From assembly GCF_037975245.1 (NCBI RefSeq), contig NC_092574.1, forward strand, positions 22,819,713 through 22,883,712: a DNA stretch of 64,000 nucleotides, read 5' to 3'. This document shows, one piece after another, positions 1 to 12,000 of this stretch. This stretch comes from Apostichopus japonicus. Taxonomy: Eukaryota > Echinodermata > Holothuroidea > Aspidochirotida > Stichopodidae. The position numbers were made by a program, and so were the translations under genes. Each line of letters opens with the position of its first letter. The first letter of the stretch is position 1. A model generated the notes under the pieces. The model worked only from the letters and a program-made list of their open reading frames with translations, did no database searches and had not been told where the DNA came from.

Positions 1-251
1 TGAGACAAACACAAGTTAATTTTGTTAGTGTACTGAGTCCATTCGTCATCGGTGCAGCACGACTGTAAATCAAGCTTCAGCCTCAGGATATCAACGTTGA
101 GGCTATCTAAGGACAATTGGCAGTGTTTGGTGAGGATGTTGATGAGACGGATGGAGGTGCTGTGTAAGGCTCGGTTCCACTCTCTCTGGAGTCCTGGAGG
201 GAGTGTCCCTAGTGCTGGTTGGTAAAATTTATCGGCGCTAATGATGCTTAA
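1..251 (-). CDS. Unidentified open frame, partial, running off the left edge
   Basis: On the minus strand a frame stays open for about 83 codons, from just after an in-frame TAA at 252-254 down to base 1. It contains no ATG, so it is partial at both ends. The translation looks protein-like rather than random: a short proline-containing stretch (ALGTLPPGLQREWNRAL) is followed by predicted helices rich in Leu, Ile, Asp and Lys (for example LINILTKHCQLSLDSLN). The style recalls helical N-terminal proteins of some retroelements in aquatic animals, but I cannot name the family. It lies about 180 bp from a hAT-like terminus that ends at 434, so it may be transposon-derived. It could also be a downstream exon of a host gene; no splice site was confirmed. 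Function unknown. Confidence 0.4.
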
Positions 252-344
252 TTATCAACTGTACTGTATTGACATTATGTTTTTGTGAATACAGATTAAG
301 TGCACACACTTATGCTTGATAGTCCTTGGAATCAAAGGTTTTGA

Positions 345-434
345 ATCAACAGCAGGTCGTTGGTGAGGTGCGGCCCAGTCAATTTTTCACTCCTTATATC
401 TGGCCCATTCATTCAAAAAGGTTGCCCACCCCTG
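345..434. mobile_element. hAT-type transposon, terminal fragment
   Basis: The stretch ends at 434 with ggttgcccacccctg. Read in reverse this is CAGGGGTGGGCAACC, the classic start of a hAT/Charlie-type terminal inverted repeat. Inside it is followed by GGCC-rich subterminal sequence (ctggcccatt, ggcccag), also typical of hAT ends. The 8 bases after the end (acttatac) would be the target duplication. The partner end was not found in the window and may lie to the left of base 1. The inner boundary is a guess. Confidence 0.5.
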
Positions 435-745
435 ACTTATACCCTTGAAATGTTACCCTCGTGATACACTCTCGGCATGGTAGAGTGCAAAAGTGCTGAG
501 GAGACAAGTAAGCAAGGAAGCAGTGTAAACTTTTTAATTACCACTACCACAGTGATATAACAAATGATGGTAAAGATATTAACAGAGATTTATCAACTTG
601 ATCTGCTGTTAGACTTTATATTACACCCAGGGGAAAGAATAGTAGTGGAAATGAATTCATATGCCAGGTAAATCTGTAAAGATTCATTGCTACATGAAAG
701 GTATATTGTAGTAAAAAACCAGTGTTTCTCCCATTGTCACTGCAT
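435..745. other. Intergenic, nothing recognised
   Basis: AT-rich sequence without an open frame of note, repeat structure or splice-like coding segment that I can support. Confidence 0.5.
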
Positions 746-749
746 TGGT

Positions 750-925
750 GATGCACAACTGTTTATGACAGATGAAACGAAATACAGACAAGAAGTAAGT
801 ATATTGTACATATATTTTGTGTATAGTGGTTTGGATAATGCACAACTGTTATGACAGATGAAGTGAAATACAGACTGGGTTTATTGTACATAGTTTTGTT
901 TATAGTGTATTAGTGTACTAGAGTA
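750..925 (+). repeat. Two-copy tandem duplication, period about 87 bp
   Basis: The words atgcacaactg, atgacagatgaa and gaaatacagac occur in the same order starting at 751 and again at 838, each followed by a ttgtacata-type stretch. The copies differ by several substitutions and small indels. Confidence 0.7.
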
Positions 926-959
926 TTCCCTCTACGTTAAATGTCACTTCCCTGATTTA

Positions 960-2310
960 ACTAATTGGTTATGGTTACTGAAGAAAAAGCAACAGAGTGG
1001 CAAATAATATCATTTAACTTCAAGGACTTTCATTACTAACAATTGATTCAATGTGCACCATAAGAAGAATGGCTGGTATGTAACAGTGTGAGATATATAA
1101 TATGTATTAAACTGCAGATAGTTGTGTTTGCAGCTTCAGCACTCTGGTAACATTAACTTATTGGCAATAGTCAAGTAAAAAATGGCAATGAAGTTACAGA
1201 TATTATCATTTAACTTCAAGGGCTTTCATTAGCAATGATGGATTATTTGTGTATCTAGAAGAACAACGGCTGGTATTCAGTATGAGATATATAATATGTA
1301 TTAAACTGTAGATGGTTGGGTGTTTGCAGCTTCAGCACTCTGGTAACATTAACTTATTGGCAATTGTCAAGTAAAAAATGGCAATGCAGTTACAGATATT
1401 ATCATTTAACTTCAAGGGCTTTCATTAGCAATGATGGATTATTTGTGTACCTAGAAGAACAACGGCTGGTATTCAGTATGAGATATATAATATGTATTAA
1501 ACTGTAGATGGTTGGGTGTTTGCAGCTTCAGTTCTATGGTTTAACTTACTGGTCAAGAAATGCAGCAAAGTTTACAAATGTTGTCTTGAACTTCCACATT
1601 TTATTTTGAATACTTCATAAATTATACCATAATGAACAATAGCTGTTAGATTTACAGTTCAATAATATGAGAACTAGCTGGTTGTAGTTTGTAGTTTGCA
1701 GCTTCAGTCCTTTCATAAATAGTAAAAGTTACAAAATATTATCATTTAATCTCAAGGACCTTTACATTCCAATTCTACTGTACAAAATTGCTGGTACATA
1801 ACAGTATCAGATATAGACAATGTACTTTCAAGTACCTTGTTATGTTTACTTGTTGTCAAACAAATGTACTTTCAAATACCTGGTTATGTTTACTTGTTGT
1901 CAACACAACAACATTAATGCATTATACTAGCTGGTAGTATGTTTACAGCTTCAGTTCTCTTGCACATTGTCATTGACTATCAGCCAACCGAGAAAAGCAA
2001 TTAAGTGACAAATACTATCATTTAACTTCCAATCCTTGATTAATAGTTTGAACCTGGAATAAGAGAATGAGGTAGAAAATATGTACTTTTAACTAGAGGC
2101 AGGTTGTGTTTGCAGCTTCAGGTTCTCTTGCACAAGTCATTGACTGGCAGCCAAACAAGAAAAGCAACAAAATGACAAATAATATAATTTAATTGCAATA
2201 CTTGATTAATAGTATACCTGGCATTTAAGGTAATGTGATATACAATATGTTTACTTTAAACTAAAGCAGGTTGTGTTTGCATCATTTCTGCTCTCTGTCT
2301 GTACACTCAA
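960..2310 (+). repeat. Degenerate tandem satellite, unit about 196 bp
   Basis: Units share the order: ggctggtat, agatatataatatgta, gtttgcagcttcag, a caagt/aaaatggc segment, atcatttaacttcaag. The two best-preserved units start near 1071 and 1268, with a third at 1464 (periods 197 and 196 bp). More diverged and shortened units follow at about 1680, 1790, 1926, 2095 and 2263, recognised by the word gtttgcagcttca. The small open frame at 1316-1507 lies wholly inside the repeat and is not a gene. Confidence 0.85.
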
Positions 2311-5094
2311 ACAGAAATTAGTTTCCTGGCATTTCTAGATGCTGTGACAAATATGACGGAGCAGATGATCAAAATCTTGAGATATTCTAAGTACTGCTTT
2401 TCAAACATGAACAAAGAGGTGAGGAGCAAAGGGGGAGGGGGGAGAGGGGGGTTAGACCTACTCCTCTGTCTAGCCAAGATACTAGTTTGGATACGAGAAT
2501 TAGGGCTGCAGTACATTTTTTTCTTACGTAACTACATCGGGCTAACTACTGCTTGCAACAGAGAAAGACTGCATTATAGCTTGTAGTGGAAAATTCTTAA
2601 GTAACGAAAGTGACACTGGGGGAGATAAGAAGTAAGATTATGAGAGACTACAAACCACTTCACAATTTTGACCAATAAATGCATATATATGACGCATCCA
2701 CATGCTCATGAAAAATACAGCTTCTAACTTAGACACACACATAACATACACACACGCCAGCACGATTCCCAAAGGTTACTTAGCCTTCGGCATCGTAAAC
2801 AACAGTGATGTGACTTCAGCAATAGAAACACTGGTTGGAAAATTAAACGAATTCTCCCAGAAGGGCATTTTGTTTTTTTCCCTTAATGACTAAATGACCT
2901 TGGAATTAACTTTCCACCACCCAGGAAAATTCAAAAAGGTTTGTCGATTTGAATGGAATTGGGAGCTAAATGGTTACAATTGACAGCGGTGCCCAAAGCT
3001 AGAGCATGAGTGGGCACTTCTTTTTTTTCAAAGCAAGATATATATTTTGGTTTCAAAAATGGGAGAAGCCATCCCTACAATGATCTCATTCTTCATTAAA
3101 AACTCAATATTCATGAGTGTAAAAGAAATGAACATATTCTAAATATCAATGAATTTTTCTATAAAATTAAAATTCATAATTAGTATCTATAGGTTTAATT
3201 TCTGATGACGCTGTAACGCAAGAGAACAGAAAGTAAGTTTTTTGGAACTGTGGCACACTTTTTCCACTTGTCCTAATTTCTTTAATTAAAATCGTCCTCA
3301 ATTAAGTTTCTTTGCATGTCTTCATATATTTGACTTAATTCGCAAAGGATTGTTCCGAGAAATATGATTCGACTGGGAAGTTTTCTTTGTACATAGTAAA
3401 GATATTTAAATATTTGTCATTGATCAGAAAGATTGATCAGAAACGATGAATAAAAGGAGGAAAAATGAAAATGAGTGTTCGGGTTATCATTATACAACAG
3501 GGAGAGCTGTTAAGTATTGTTAAACACATTTGGTGTAAAGTTGGGATAATCCCTAAACTACAATATGAAGTATACACCCCGGTACTAGACAGAAACTGGC
3601 ATCCCTTAATCTCCTCCTGTGCAAGCATTTCCTTCCACAGGTTCAAATCCTCCTGTAACAGGTCTGGTAAAGTAATGGTCTAACCTAAGGTCAATTGACT
3701 TTCTGAGTGATCTTCTAGAGTTATCATATCTTTTTAACATTAAATCTGTTTACATAGGATTTCTCCATTAAACCGCCTTGATATCTTTACCTGGCACTCG
3801 GTGAGACATCAAACATATGTAAATCTAAGTGTGATTACAAAACCAATAATGTGATCAACATAAAGTTCACTAGGTGTCCCTGACTGAAAGTATCGATGTA
3901 AAAGTCAACGTTCTCGTTTGAGTCTAATTATACAATTTGTTTGTTTTTGTTGTTGTCTCGTCTGTCTGTTTTTGTTACGATCTACCTTTTCATGAAGATC
4001 TTGCTGGGATGGAAATGCTATAAATGGTTCTTCGATAGACAGAATTTTTCGACATAACAAAAAGAATGATAAGAATAAAATTAATTTCGAGGAACTCAAG
4101 GATGTTTCTCCTCATTAATAAATATCGCAAATATTTCACAATTTCCGCACCCTCAATTCTTATATTTTGCTGCTATTCGTATTTTATTTTTGTAGTAAGT
4201 GTGGGATTCTTGCAGTGTTTCTATAATTGTAATTGTAGTACTTCTTCTAATTGTTCTTATTATATTTATTTGTTTTCTATCCGCCACGTTGGTCGTTATT
4301 ATACTGCATGGTAATGCTCAACTTCATTGTTATTTAAGTTTTGCTATTTTTGAATGGATACGTTATTTGTATATTAATGTAAAGTTGAAATAAACGGAGG
4401 AAAAAAAAACAAAACAGAATAGCCTTCCTTTTAAAATACACTGCTGAAGATGACAACTATTAAAGTTATGAAAAGTACAATATCATGATTTTAGAGGACT
4501 CCCATTTTTGTCCCTTTATCAGCCCATATCCTACCATATGAAAATAACTCCAGATATAGGACAATAAAGCCAATTACTATAATCTGGTGGATGAATTTGC
4601 ACAAGGTTCTAGCAATCAAACTTACTGGCAACTGCAGTCAAGCAGGAAGTAGACTGATAACCAGTTTCCATGGATATTTCAGAGATATTTGTTGAGTCAA
4701 AGAAGGGAATACATGTAGCAAATACATTAATCATACAGTGCATTGTTTTTTGTTTTTTTTTGTAGGGAATTATACTATTTTGAGCATTTAATGTTACAGA
4801 ATGTTACTCCGTCCTGAAAGATGCTTCACCATTTTGGAATGTTTTAAGCAACTTGATCATTTTTCATGAATTTCAAATTTTCAATGAATTTGATATATTT
4901 TGAAGAGAAGAGTCAAGTCCAACTAATATGAACCCAAACTTCTTTCTGTTGTTCAGTTAAGTCATGTCAAGGTAAATCCAAATGCTAAAGAAAGAAACTA
5001 CAGAATATATGAATAAAAATAAATGGATGAATCATAAGAATTAATGAATGGATAGATAATAAATAAATGGATGTATAATACCTAAATAAATTAA
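2311..5094. other. Unannotated DNA, nothing firm
   Basis: No supported exon. It holds a G-rich patch near 2430-2450, short homopolymers and an AT-rich stretch at 3,100-3,250. The small open frames here (for example 2344-2586, 3465-3683 and 4066-4314) have low-complexity or random-looking translations and no flanking splice structure. This region could hide the 3' exon of the RNF149-like gene, whose tail is missing. Confidence 0.4.
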
Positions 5095-5122
5095 TGGAGG
5101 AATAAATAAATAAATGAATGAA

Positions 5123-5157
<35 letters not shown>

Positions 5158-5225
5158 ATGGACGGTTGGATGGATGAATGAATGGATGGATGAATGGATA
5201 ACTAAATAAATCGATCACAAATAAA
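5095..5225. repeat. Tetranucleotide microsatellite (AAAT)n with GGAT/GAAT-rich flank
   Basis: Near-perfect aaat repeats run from about 5100 to 5158, followed by interrupted gatg/gaat units to about 5225. The Ser/Ile/Phe-rich minus-strand frame across it is an artefact of the repeat. Confidence 0.95.
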
Positions 5226-5369
5226 TAAATATATTTTCCATCATGTTTACATCATATTTTATTTCTCCTACTTTGCCCTTTCAAAATGCCATCATAAACA
5301 GTTTATAGAATCACAGATATCTACAATTATAATATCCCAACTGTTTTACAACTGCATAGCTAGACATAG

Positions 5370-5576
5370 TTATTTGCGAATGTACAATTTATTAGTTAAC
5401 TGTTTACTAAGTATACAACCCAAACCATCATGAGAGGAATCGAGAAATGAAACCTTCCAATTATACCCCAGCCGTTGCAGAAATTGTGATTTATTAGTAG
5501 TCTTCCTAAGAAGTTCTGCAATCTTTGAAATTATCACAAGGAAAGCTGGAATGAAAGTCCCTAGGGTAAAACCCAT
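5370..5576 (-). pseudogene. Decayed Ty3/gypsy-type pol fragment (RT to RNase H junction)
   Basis: The minus-strand translation contains TFIPAFLVIISKIAELLRK, which resembles the FIP-x-F...-L..LL.K segment downstream of the reverse-transcriptase domain of Ty3/gypsy polyproteins. After a gap comes SSHDGLGCILSKQ, which resembles the DAS-x-GLGAVL-Q start of RNase H; the first catalytic Asp of that motif appears replaced by Ser. The spacing between the two is shorter than usual, which implies an internal deletion. No LTRs were seen. This is a relic, not a functional gene. Confidence 0.5.
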
Positions 5577-8500
5577 TCAATTTAAACAAAAGCAAGAAGG
5601 AACACTTCTTGACAGCTCCTGTCGATAATTAAAAGAAAAAAACTGCTAAAAATCTCAAGTTTTTTTTAGTTTGCCAGTCGGGATAAACTGATAGAGATAA
5701 GAGAGAGGTATAATATGCATCTAGTTGTGATAATCACCAGAAGCCATGAGGTAAATGATGCACAGAATTTAAGGCCATTGCTACGCGTCGTTTAATTCCA
5801 AAATTGATATATTTTGCACGAAGAAGCAATTTTTTTTTGGCTGAATAAACTAAACCAAGTTTTGATCACTGAAGGATGAAGATAAAAATATAAAAATACT
5901 AATCATTTTTTTTAAATGATGACGTTGATGATAAATTGCAGGTAAATGTTTGAAGCACTGAATCGCTTCATGAGACTGTCCGTGATGTAATGTTGAATGT
6001 TCACACGAATAGTGATTACAATTTGAATCTAATTATTTGACAGAACACTTTTAAACATGTTAATGAAAAACAGAGTGCATTAAACCGAAAAATTATGACA
6101 CATGACAAAACGAGGAAAGAGTGAAAAACTGTTCTAACGAAGCTAATGACAATCCCGCATGCCTGACAATGAGGATGAATTACATTTGATATAATGTACA
6201 GCAAATGCAGACTCTTATGGAAATCTAGATCAACTGTGGAAAGATGCCAAATATTGAAAAGTCAGCTAGCCAAGCAATATAGCATCACCTTACAGTTAGT
6301 GTTAGTGTATATATCTGCTTTCTGTGCCTAGTTTTTGTTTCTTAATTCTGTATTTTGCATCAAATTTATTGTTTCCCTTTTTATCAATTAACAAGTACCA
6401 GTTGTTATGAACACACATTTTTAACTGATTTACAATCCTCATTAACTCATTTACTAACATTGAAGACAAGAAAATATTCCCTATTTATGATAGTGTAAAT
6501 AAAAAGAGAAGAGGTGTCTTACTCCCATCCACAAACACCAGCTATACACCTCTCCCACTTCCCCCCCCCCTTGGCCCCCTCCTCCTCTTCCATTTTAATG
6601 AACTATCAGTATACAATTAGTGGATCTCTGTTAGGAAATATAGCGTTTCATTTGTCTATCATAGTTCAGAATCTTCAAAGCGTTTACTTTATGTCTTTAC
6701 CCAAGAAAGCAGGGTAACACTGTGAAATCTGAGTCTCTCGGATATTGGCAAATGAAAGCCTTGTTGTGGCTCGTTTTGTAAGATGCTTGAGAGTAGGTTT
6801 GTCTCATGTCGCAACTAAAATACATGCACATAGATCATATTGACTTCAACAAAGACAATTTTTTTTTTTTGTATCAAACAACCAAAATGAGAAATGTCTT
6901 CTTAGAAGAGACAGATAAAAAAACCAAATTGAATTTTGAGTTAAGAATTCTGCGACTGTTCTATCATTTTTTTTTTTTTGGAGGCATCAGACCTGAGGGG
7001 TAAAGTTGGGCAGAAAAGCATAATTTATTCCATTTGGTACTTAACTGGGTCGATAACCTCTCAAATTGTACGAGGCCAACCTAGAGGAAGAGTCGGAGTT
7101 GCACGTACGTCGCACATCGACGATAGATACAAACGCCTAGCGGAGTTGGCGCTTTGCATAATAGTTGGATGATCAAACATACTTAAATTCAAAGTCTGCT
7201 TCTTGCAATGTGATTAGTTAATTACTGAATAGGTCACTGAGGTCAGACACAGTGGCAGAAAGCCTCCCATTATCAGCAGACATCAGTCAATTCTTTCTTC
7301 TGTTTTTTTTCCCCATGAAAATGATACTTTTGGGCATAAAAGCTGCAATTTTAAATTAACTTTTGTACAATCTGGTGATTCATGGAAAGATAATACAACC
7401 TGGAAACATTATCAGTGTTTTATCCACAATAAAACTCCAGTGTGTTTGTCCACAAGTTGATTTCCACTGATCAATAAATTGATAACATAACCTCCTACAT
7501 GTTTTGCTCACTCGAATGTTTGTTAATTAGTGAGAAAGTTCCAATCCCATTCGATTTTGTCGTCTACATATGCTTATGTTACAAATATCCATTACATACA
7601 AGCCTAAACAAACACTTAAAATCAAGTAACAATACTCCACTTTTTGAAACAAAACACGAATGGGTAATTCGACGCGCTGCTATAGATTTATGACTATGCG
7701 GGGAGGAAAGTCTCGAAATTTGACACAAACTCAGCTTTTGCACCGCTTAACTTCTGTGCAGTTCATTTGTGTTGAGTCAACTAATACCATGCATGGTGGC
7801 ACGTTCTTGCCGTAAACATATCACATGTATGTATATATATATATATACATACACACATTCAAAACTTCAAAGAGGCAGTCATTAAAGAATGCACTGCCTT
7901 TTATTTTAATAACAGAATCTGTCACAATTTAGTTGCTGCAAAGTACTTAAAAACCAATAACAAACAGGTATTAAAAAATAGGGTTGACGTTTGAAGGTCA
8001 TGTCAGATATCCAACATTAGAACAGCCATGCAAAAATGCATTGGGATATAAGATTGACACACCTGAGTTTCAGATTACAACCACTCATATTTCAACTTCA
8101 GGATTCAGTTGGAGCGACCCCTTTAAAAGGGACTAACCCTCTCCCCATAATTTGAATACTGATTATGAAGTTCATCAACCTTTTGACAAGTAAGTAACCT
8201 AACAAGGTTTGTTCAGAAGGTGGTCACACTTTTTAAACTTACATAACGTCCAGTCTTGATCATCCATAAAATGTTATTGTAATCAATATGAAAGGTATAA
8301 ATCATTTTATTTGCTGATTATATTCCATGCCAAGATTTTTTGTGCTGGTTATCAATCACACTAAAACTTTAACAAACATTTAGTTTAAATGTAATAGTGG
8401 AATGCATTTTTTTTTTAATTTACCTTGATTGATGAATGTGACCAATCATCACACTACTGTTTAAAATACTTGATTATGTCCCCAGAAACAGAATATTAAA

Positions 8501-8965
8501 AGCTGATAGTCTAAAATCTTGCAAACAATTTATAGATAGATGTTACTGAGTGCCAGTCAACCTTACCATATCTACCTTGTTTCTCAATTTCTTCACTTTG
8601 TAAAAGAGTGCCCCTTTAAGTTTAATGATGAAGTCATCTTCTCCGTTCTGATTTCATTGTTTGTAGTAACAATGAGCCTCATAATAATTCTGCCACAGAG
8701 CATCCCACTACAAACCTCAAACATCAGTTATTCTTGACAAATTCTCAATGCAGTTAATATATTACCTGTAAACTTGCACTGACAGAGTAGTTGTTTTTAA
8801 AGATCTTTGTAAAAGACTTGCAAACAACTTTTAACCTTTTTTTATGAAATGTATGAAGAAAGAAAAAAATCCACAAACTTTAACTGATTTGACATTTACC
8901 TCTTAATAGACAATTTCAGACCGTCAACCCTTTAGAAAAACAAATATAAAGAAAAATCCTCTTAC
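5577..8965. other. Unannotated DNA 3' of the last recognised RNF149 exon
   Basis: No exon is supported. The tail exon or exons and poly(A) site of the RNF149-like gene may lie here but I could not identify them. Contents noticed: poly-T tracts at about 6,860 and 6,970, a C-rich run near 6,560, an (AT)n stretch at 7,832-7,850, and a possible Tc1-like relic at 7,070-7,150. Confidence 0.4.
7070..7150 (+). pseudogene. Possible Tc1/mariner-like transposase relic
   Basis: One plus-strand frame reads RGQPRGRVGVARTSHIDD followed by RYKRLAELAL. It vaguely resembles the GRPR...TT..-DDRYI-R region between the DNA-binding helices of Tc1-like transposases. The match is short, no terminal repeats were found, and chance is a real alternative. 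Confidence 0.25.
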
Positions 8966-9062
8966 CTGATAACCTAGAGCTTTTAATATATTAGATTTGC
9001 ACATTGGACAGGTCCTATGATCAATCAGCCATTGATCTACACAGGTTTTATGATAAAAATGG
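8966..9062 (-). CDS. RNF149-like: RNF149-like coding exon 5: second half of the RING-H2
   Basis: The acceptor is CTTTTTACAG|CCATT and the donor TATCAG|GTAAGAG. It encodes [18 protein letters not shown] then [14 protein letters not shown], with RING ligands His292, His295, Cys298, Cys309 and Cys312. The exon ends in phase 0 at a strong donor, so at least one more coding exon exists to the left, in 1-8,965 or outside the window. Confidence 0.95.
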
Positions 9063-12000
9063 CTGTAAAAAGAAAGAAAAACAAAGTTAAAAGAGGAGGA
9101 ATAAAAGCACTTGTTATTTGCTACTTAATTACTATATTTCTAACCAATTTTTTTTTCGTTCAATTTTTAAGACATTTTATGTTCTTGATTTTTTGAATAG
9201 CCATGTGAAACTGACATTAGAAATTCTATTTTCCTTAAAATTCACTCATGCCAAAATGGGGCTTGTCAAAAAAATTGGTACAACTTAATCAATCGTTAAC
9301 TTTATGACGAGACTTGAATGCACATGGCAGCTACGACCATGTATCAAAGGAATCTAGAAATAGCCATGCTGTGATTGTGTAATGTTGTACAACAGTTGTG
9401 TAACCGTTACGATTTTCACAGAAAACACATACAAAGAAGATTTTAGTTATTCATATCTTCTCATATTTGGTAAAAGATATCATGCTGGTAGATGGATATA
9501 TTTCTTATCTTCTCTGTACTTTCTGTTCTTTTCTTTTCTTTTTTCTCTTTGAATCTCGCTGTACCAGCCTGTATCAGCCACAAGATCTAGATTTTATTGT
9601 TTTTGCGACTGTCTTCAACCCAGAAGGGATATCTGTATAACATTTATTTAACAAAGGCTACTCGTAACAGACTTTTGATGGCTCAGACTATCAAGAACAG
9701 GCTTTTACTGCCATTATGGTTTGTGCATAAAATCTGAGTGATTGGAATGGTTAGACGAAGCTTTGCAACAGAGAGATCTGCCGTAAATTATAATTCAAAG
9801 CATTATTATTATTCTAAATTATTATTCTAAGCATGTCAAAAAACACCTTATATCTTCTTGCCAAAAGTAAAGCATATTATGCATATAATTTTTAATGGCT
9901 GTATCTTCTCTCGATTCAACATTTGATAACATGATATAATTTACTAAGTACTGCTTCTCCTTATTGCTGATACTATTTTACTGCTACTATAGATGTTACA
10001 ACTATTATTGATAGCTGCTGTTGCACACTATAAATGACACTAATTACTACACAATCAATTGCTGCCTCTTGCTGTAGCAACAATAGCTGTCACCACTACT
10101 AATAGTTAGTGATAGTTGTTGCTAATTGTTATTACCAACATCTGTTACCGTTATTAATGATAGTTGCTGCTACTTTGACCAGTGAGCTGCTACTGCCATC
10201 AACAACAGCTGCTACTACTGGTAGTTGCTGATAGATGTTGCTAATGCTACTATCAATAGCTGTTGCGGATACTACTGACAGCTTCTGTTTTTACTATCAA
10301 TCATAGCTGAGACTAGTAATAGTTGCTGCTAATTCTATATGCAATAGCTAGCTATTACTATTGCTCATAGCTGATGCTACTACTACTAACAATAGCTGTC
10401 ACTACTACTGTTTATGATAGAGATAACCAATGCTGTTACCAATGGCTGTTACCACTATTACTGAACCTCTGTTACTAATGAAGTTTGGGAATTAATTATT
10501 CCTTGCTTCCAGTGTTTGTCTTTCTTTCTGGCTGAATCTGATCAAAGGATCGATGAAATCACATAGGTGAAGGATAAAAATCAAGGGCAGAGCAAAATGA
10601 AAGATATCCTCATTACCTTTGACCTTCCAAAGGGAAATCTAGCCGCTTAGCATTGCAAAGTTATCATGCATCCTACTACTAACTAATATTACAGTGTGTG
10701 TCTGCTATTCTCACTGATAGAGCTGTAAGTACTTGGGTTTTTCAACGTTGCTCATTCTTGGACATGTCGTGGAGAGGAGAAGACAGCAATCAAATAGATA
10801 CTCTCGGTTTTTATCAAGAAGTAAAAATGGAAAATAATCTCTTTCTCTTTCTTTTAAGATGCCTAGCTCTAACTTAAAAATCCCTTCAAAATATAACCAA
10901 ACCTATGGACTGGAGTTTTTTTTTTGGGGGGGGGGGCAAAAATTTACAAGAGGGGCCAACCATTCAAGGAAGGATACAACATTTGTGTTTGGTACACATT
11001 TGGTGGCACAGGTGGGGAGGCAAAGTAGTCTGCACGGCCTAGCTATGGGCCTGATTATTAGACATTGATCCCCCTCAGGGGCCCTTCAACTTACCTACAT
11101 GGTAGTACCCTGATAGCCTCGCCTAATTTGTAGAGTTCCAAACAAACAGAACAAATGTTACCTTTGGTTTCCTGTTAAGAAAAGGAAAGTGGGATAAATT
11201 TGAAACATATTTAAAAACAAACTAGTTTGAGGTATTTCAAACTGATTAAGCAATGTCTGGTTTTAAATTTATGTTTTTCATTTTATACATGTATCTATGC
11301 AATTAAAGAACAACAATGCATGTATGAGCATCATCAGTGTCATCATCATCATCATATATTGTCTTCAAGAATAACAATGCATAGATTGTCTTCAATGAAA
11401 ACTCTGCAAATAAATTATCTTTAAGAATAACAACGCATATATTGTCTTCAACAGCAACAATGCATATATATTGTCTTTAAGAATAACAATGCATATATTG
11501 TCTACAAAGACAACAATGCGTATATTATCTTCAAGAATAACAATGCATATATTGTCTTCAATGACAACTCCGCAAATAAATTATCTTTTAAGAATAACAA
11601 TGCATTTATTGTCTTCAACGACAACAATGCATATATGTTGTCTTGAAGAATAACAATGCATATATTATCTTCAAGAATAACAATGCATATATTGTCTTCA
11701 ATGACAACTCCGCGAATAAATCATCTTTAAGAATAACAACGCATATATTGTCTTCAATGACAACTCCGCAAATAAATTATCTTTTAAGAATAACAATTCA
11801 TTTATTGTCTTCAACAACAACAATGCATATATGTTGTCTTAAAGAATAACAATGCATATATTATCTCCAAGAATAACAATGCATATATTGTCTTCAATGA
11901 CAACTCGGCAAAAAAATCATCTTTAAGAATAACAACGCATATATTGACTTCAAAGACAACAATGCATGTATGTTGTCTTGAAGAATAACAATGCATATAT

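Noticed and set aside
4985-5218. 77-codon minus-strand frame
   Set aside because: Translation of the (AAAT)n/(GGAT)n microsatellite.
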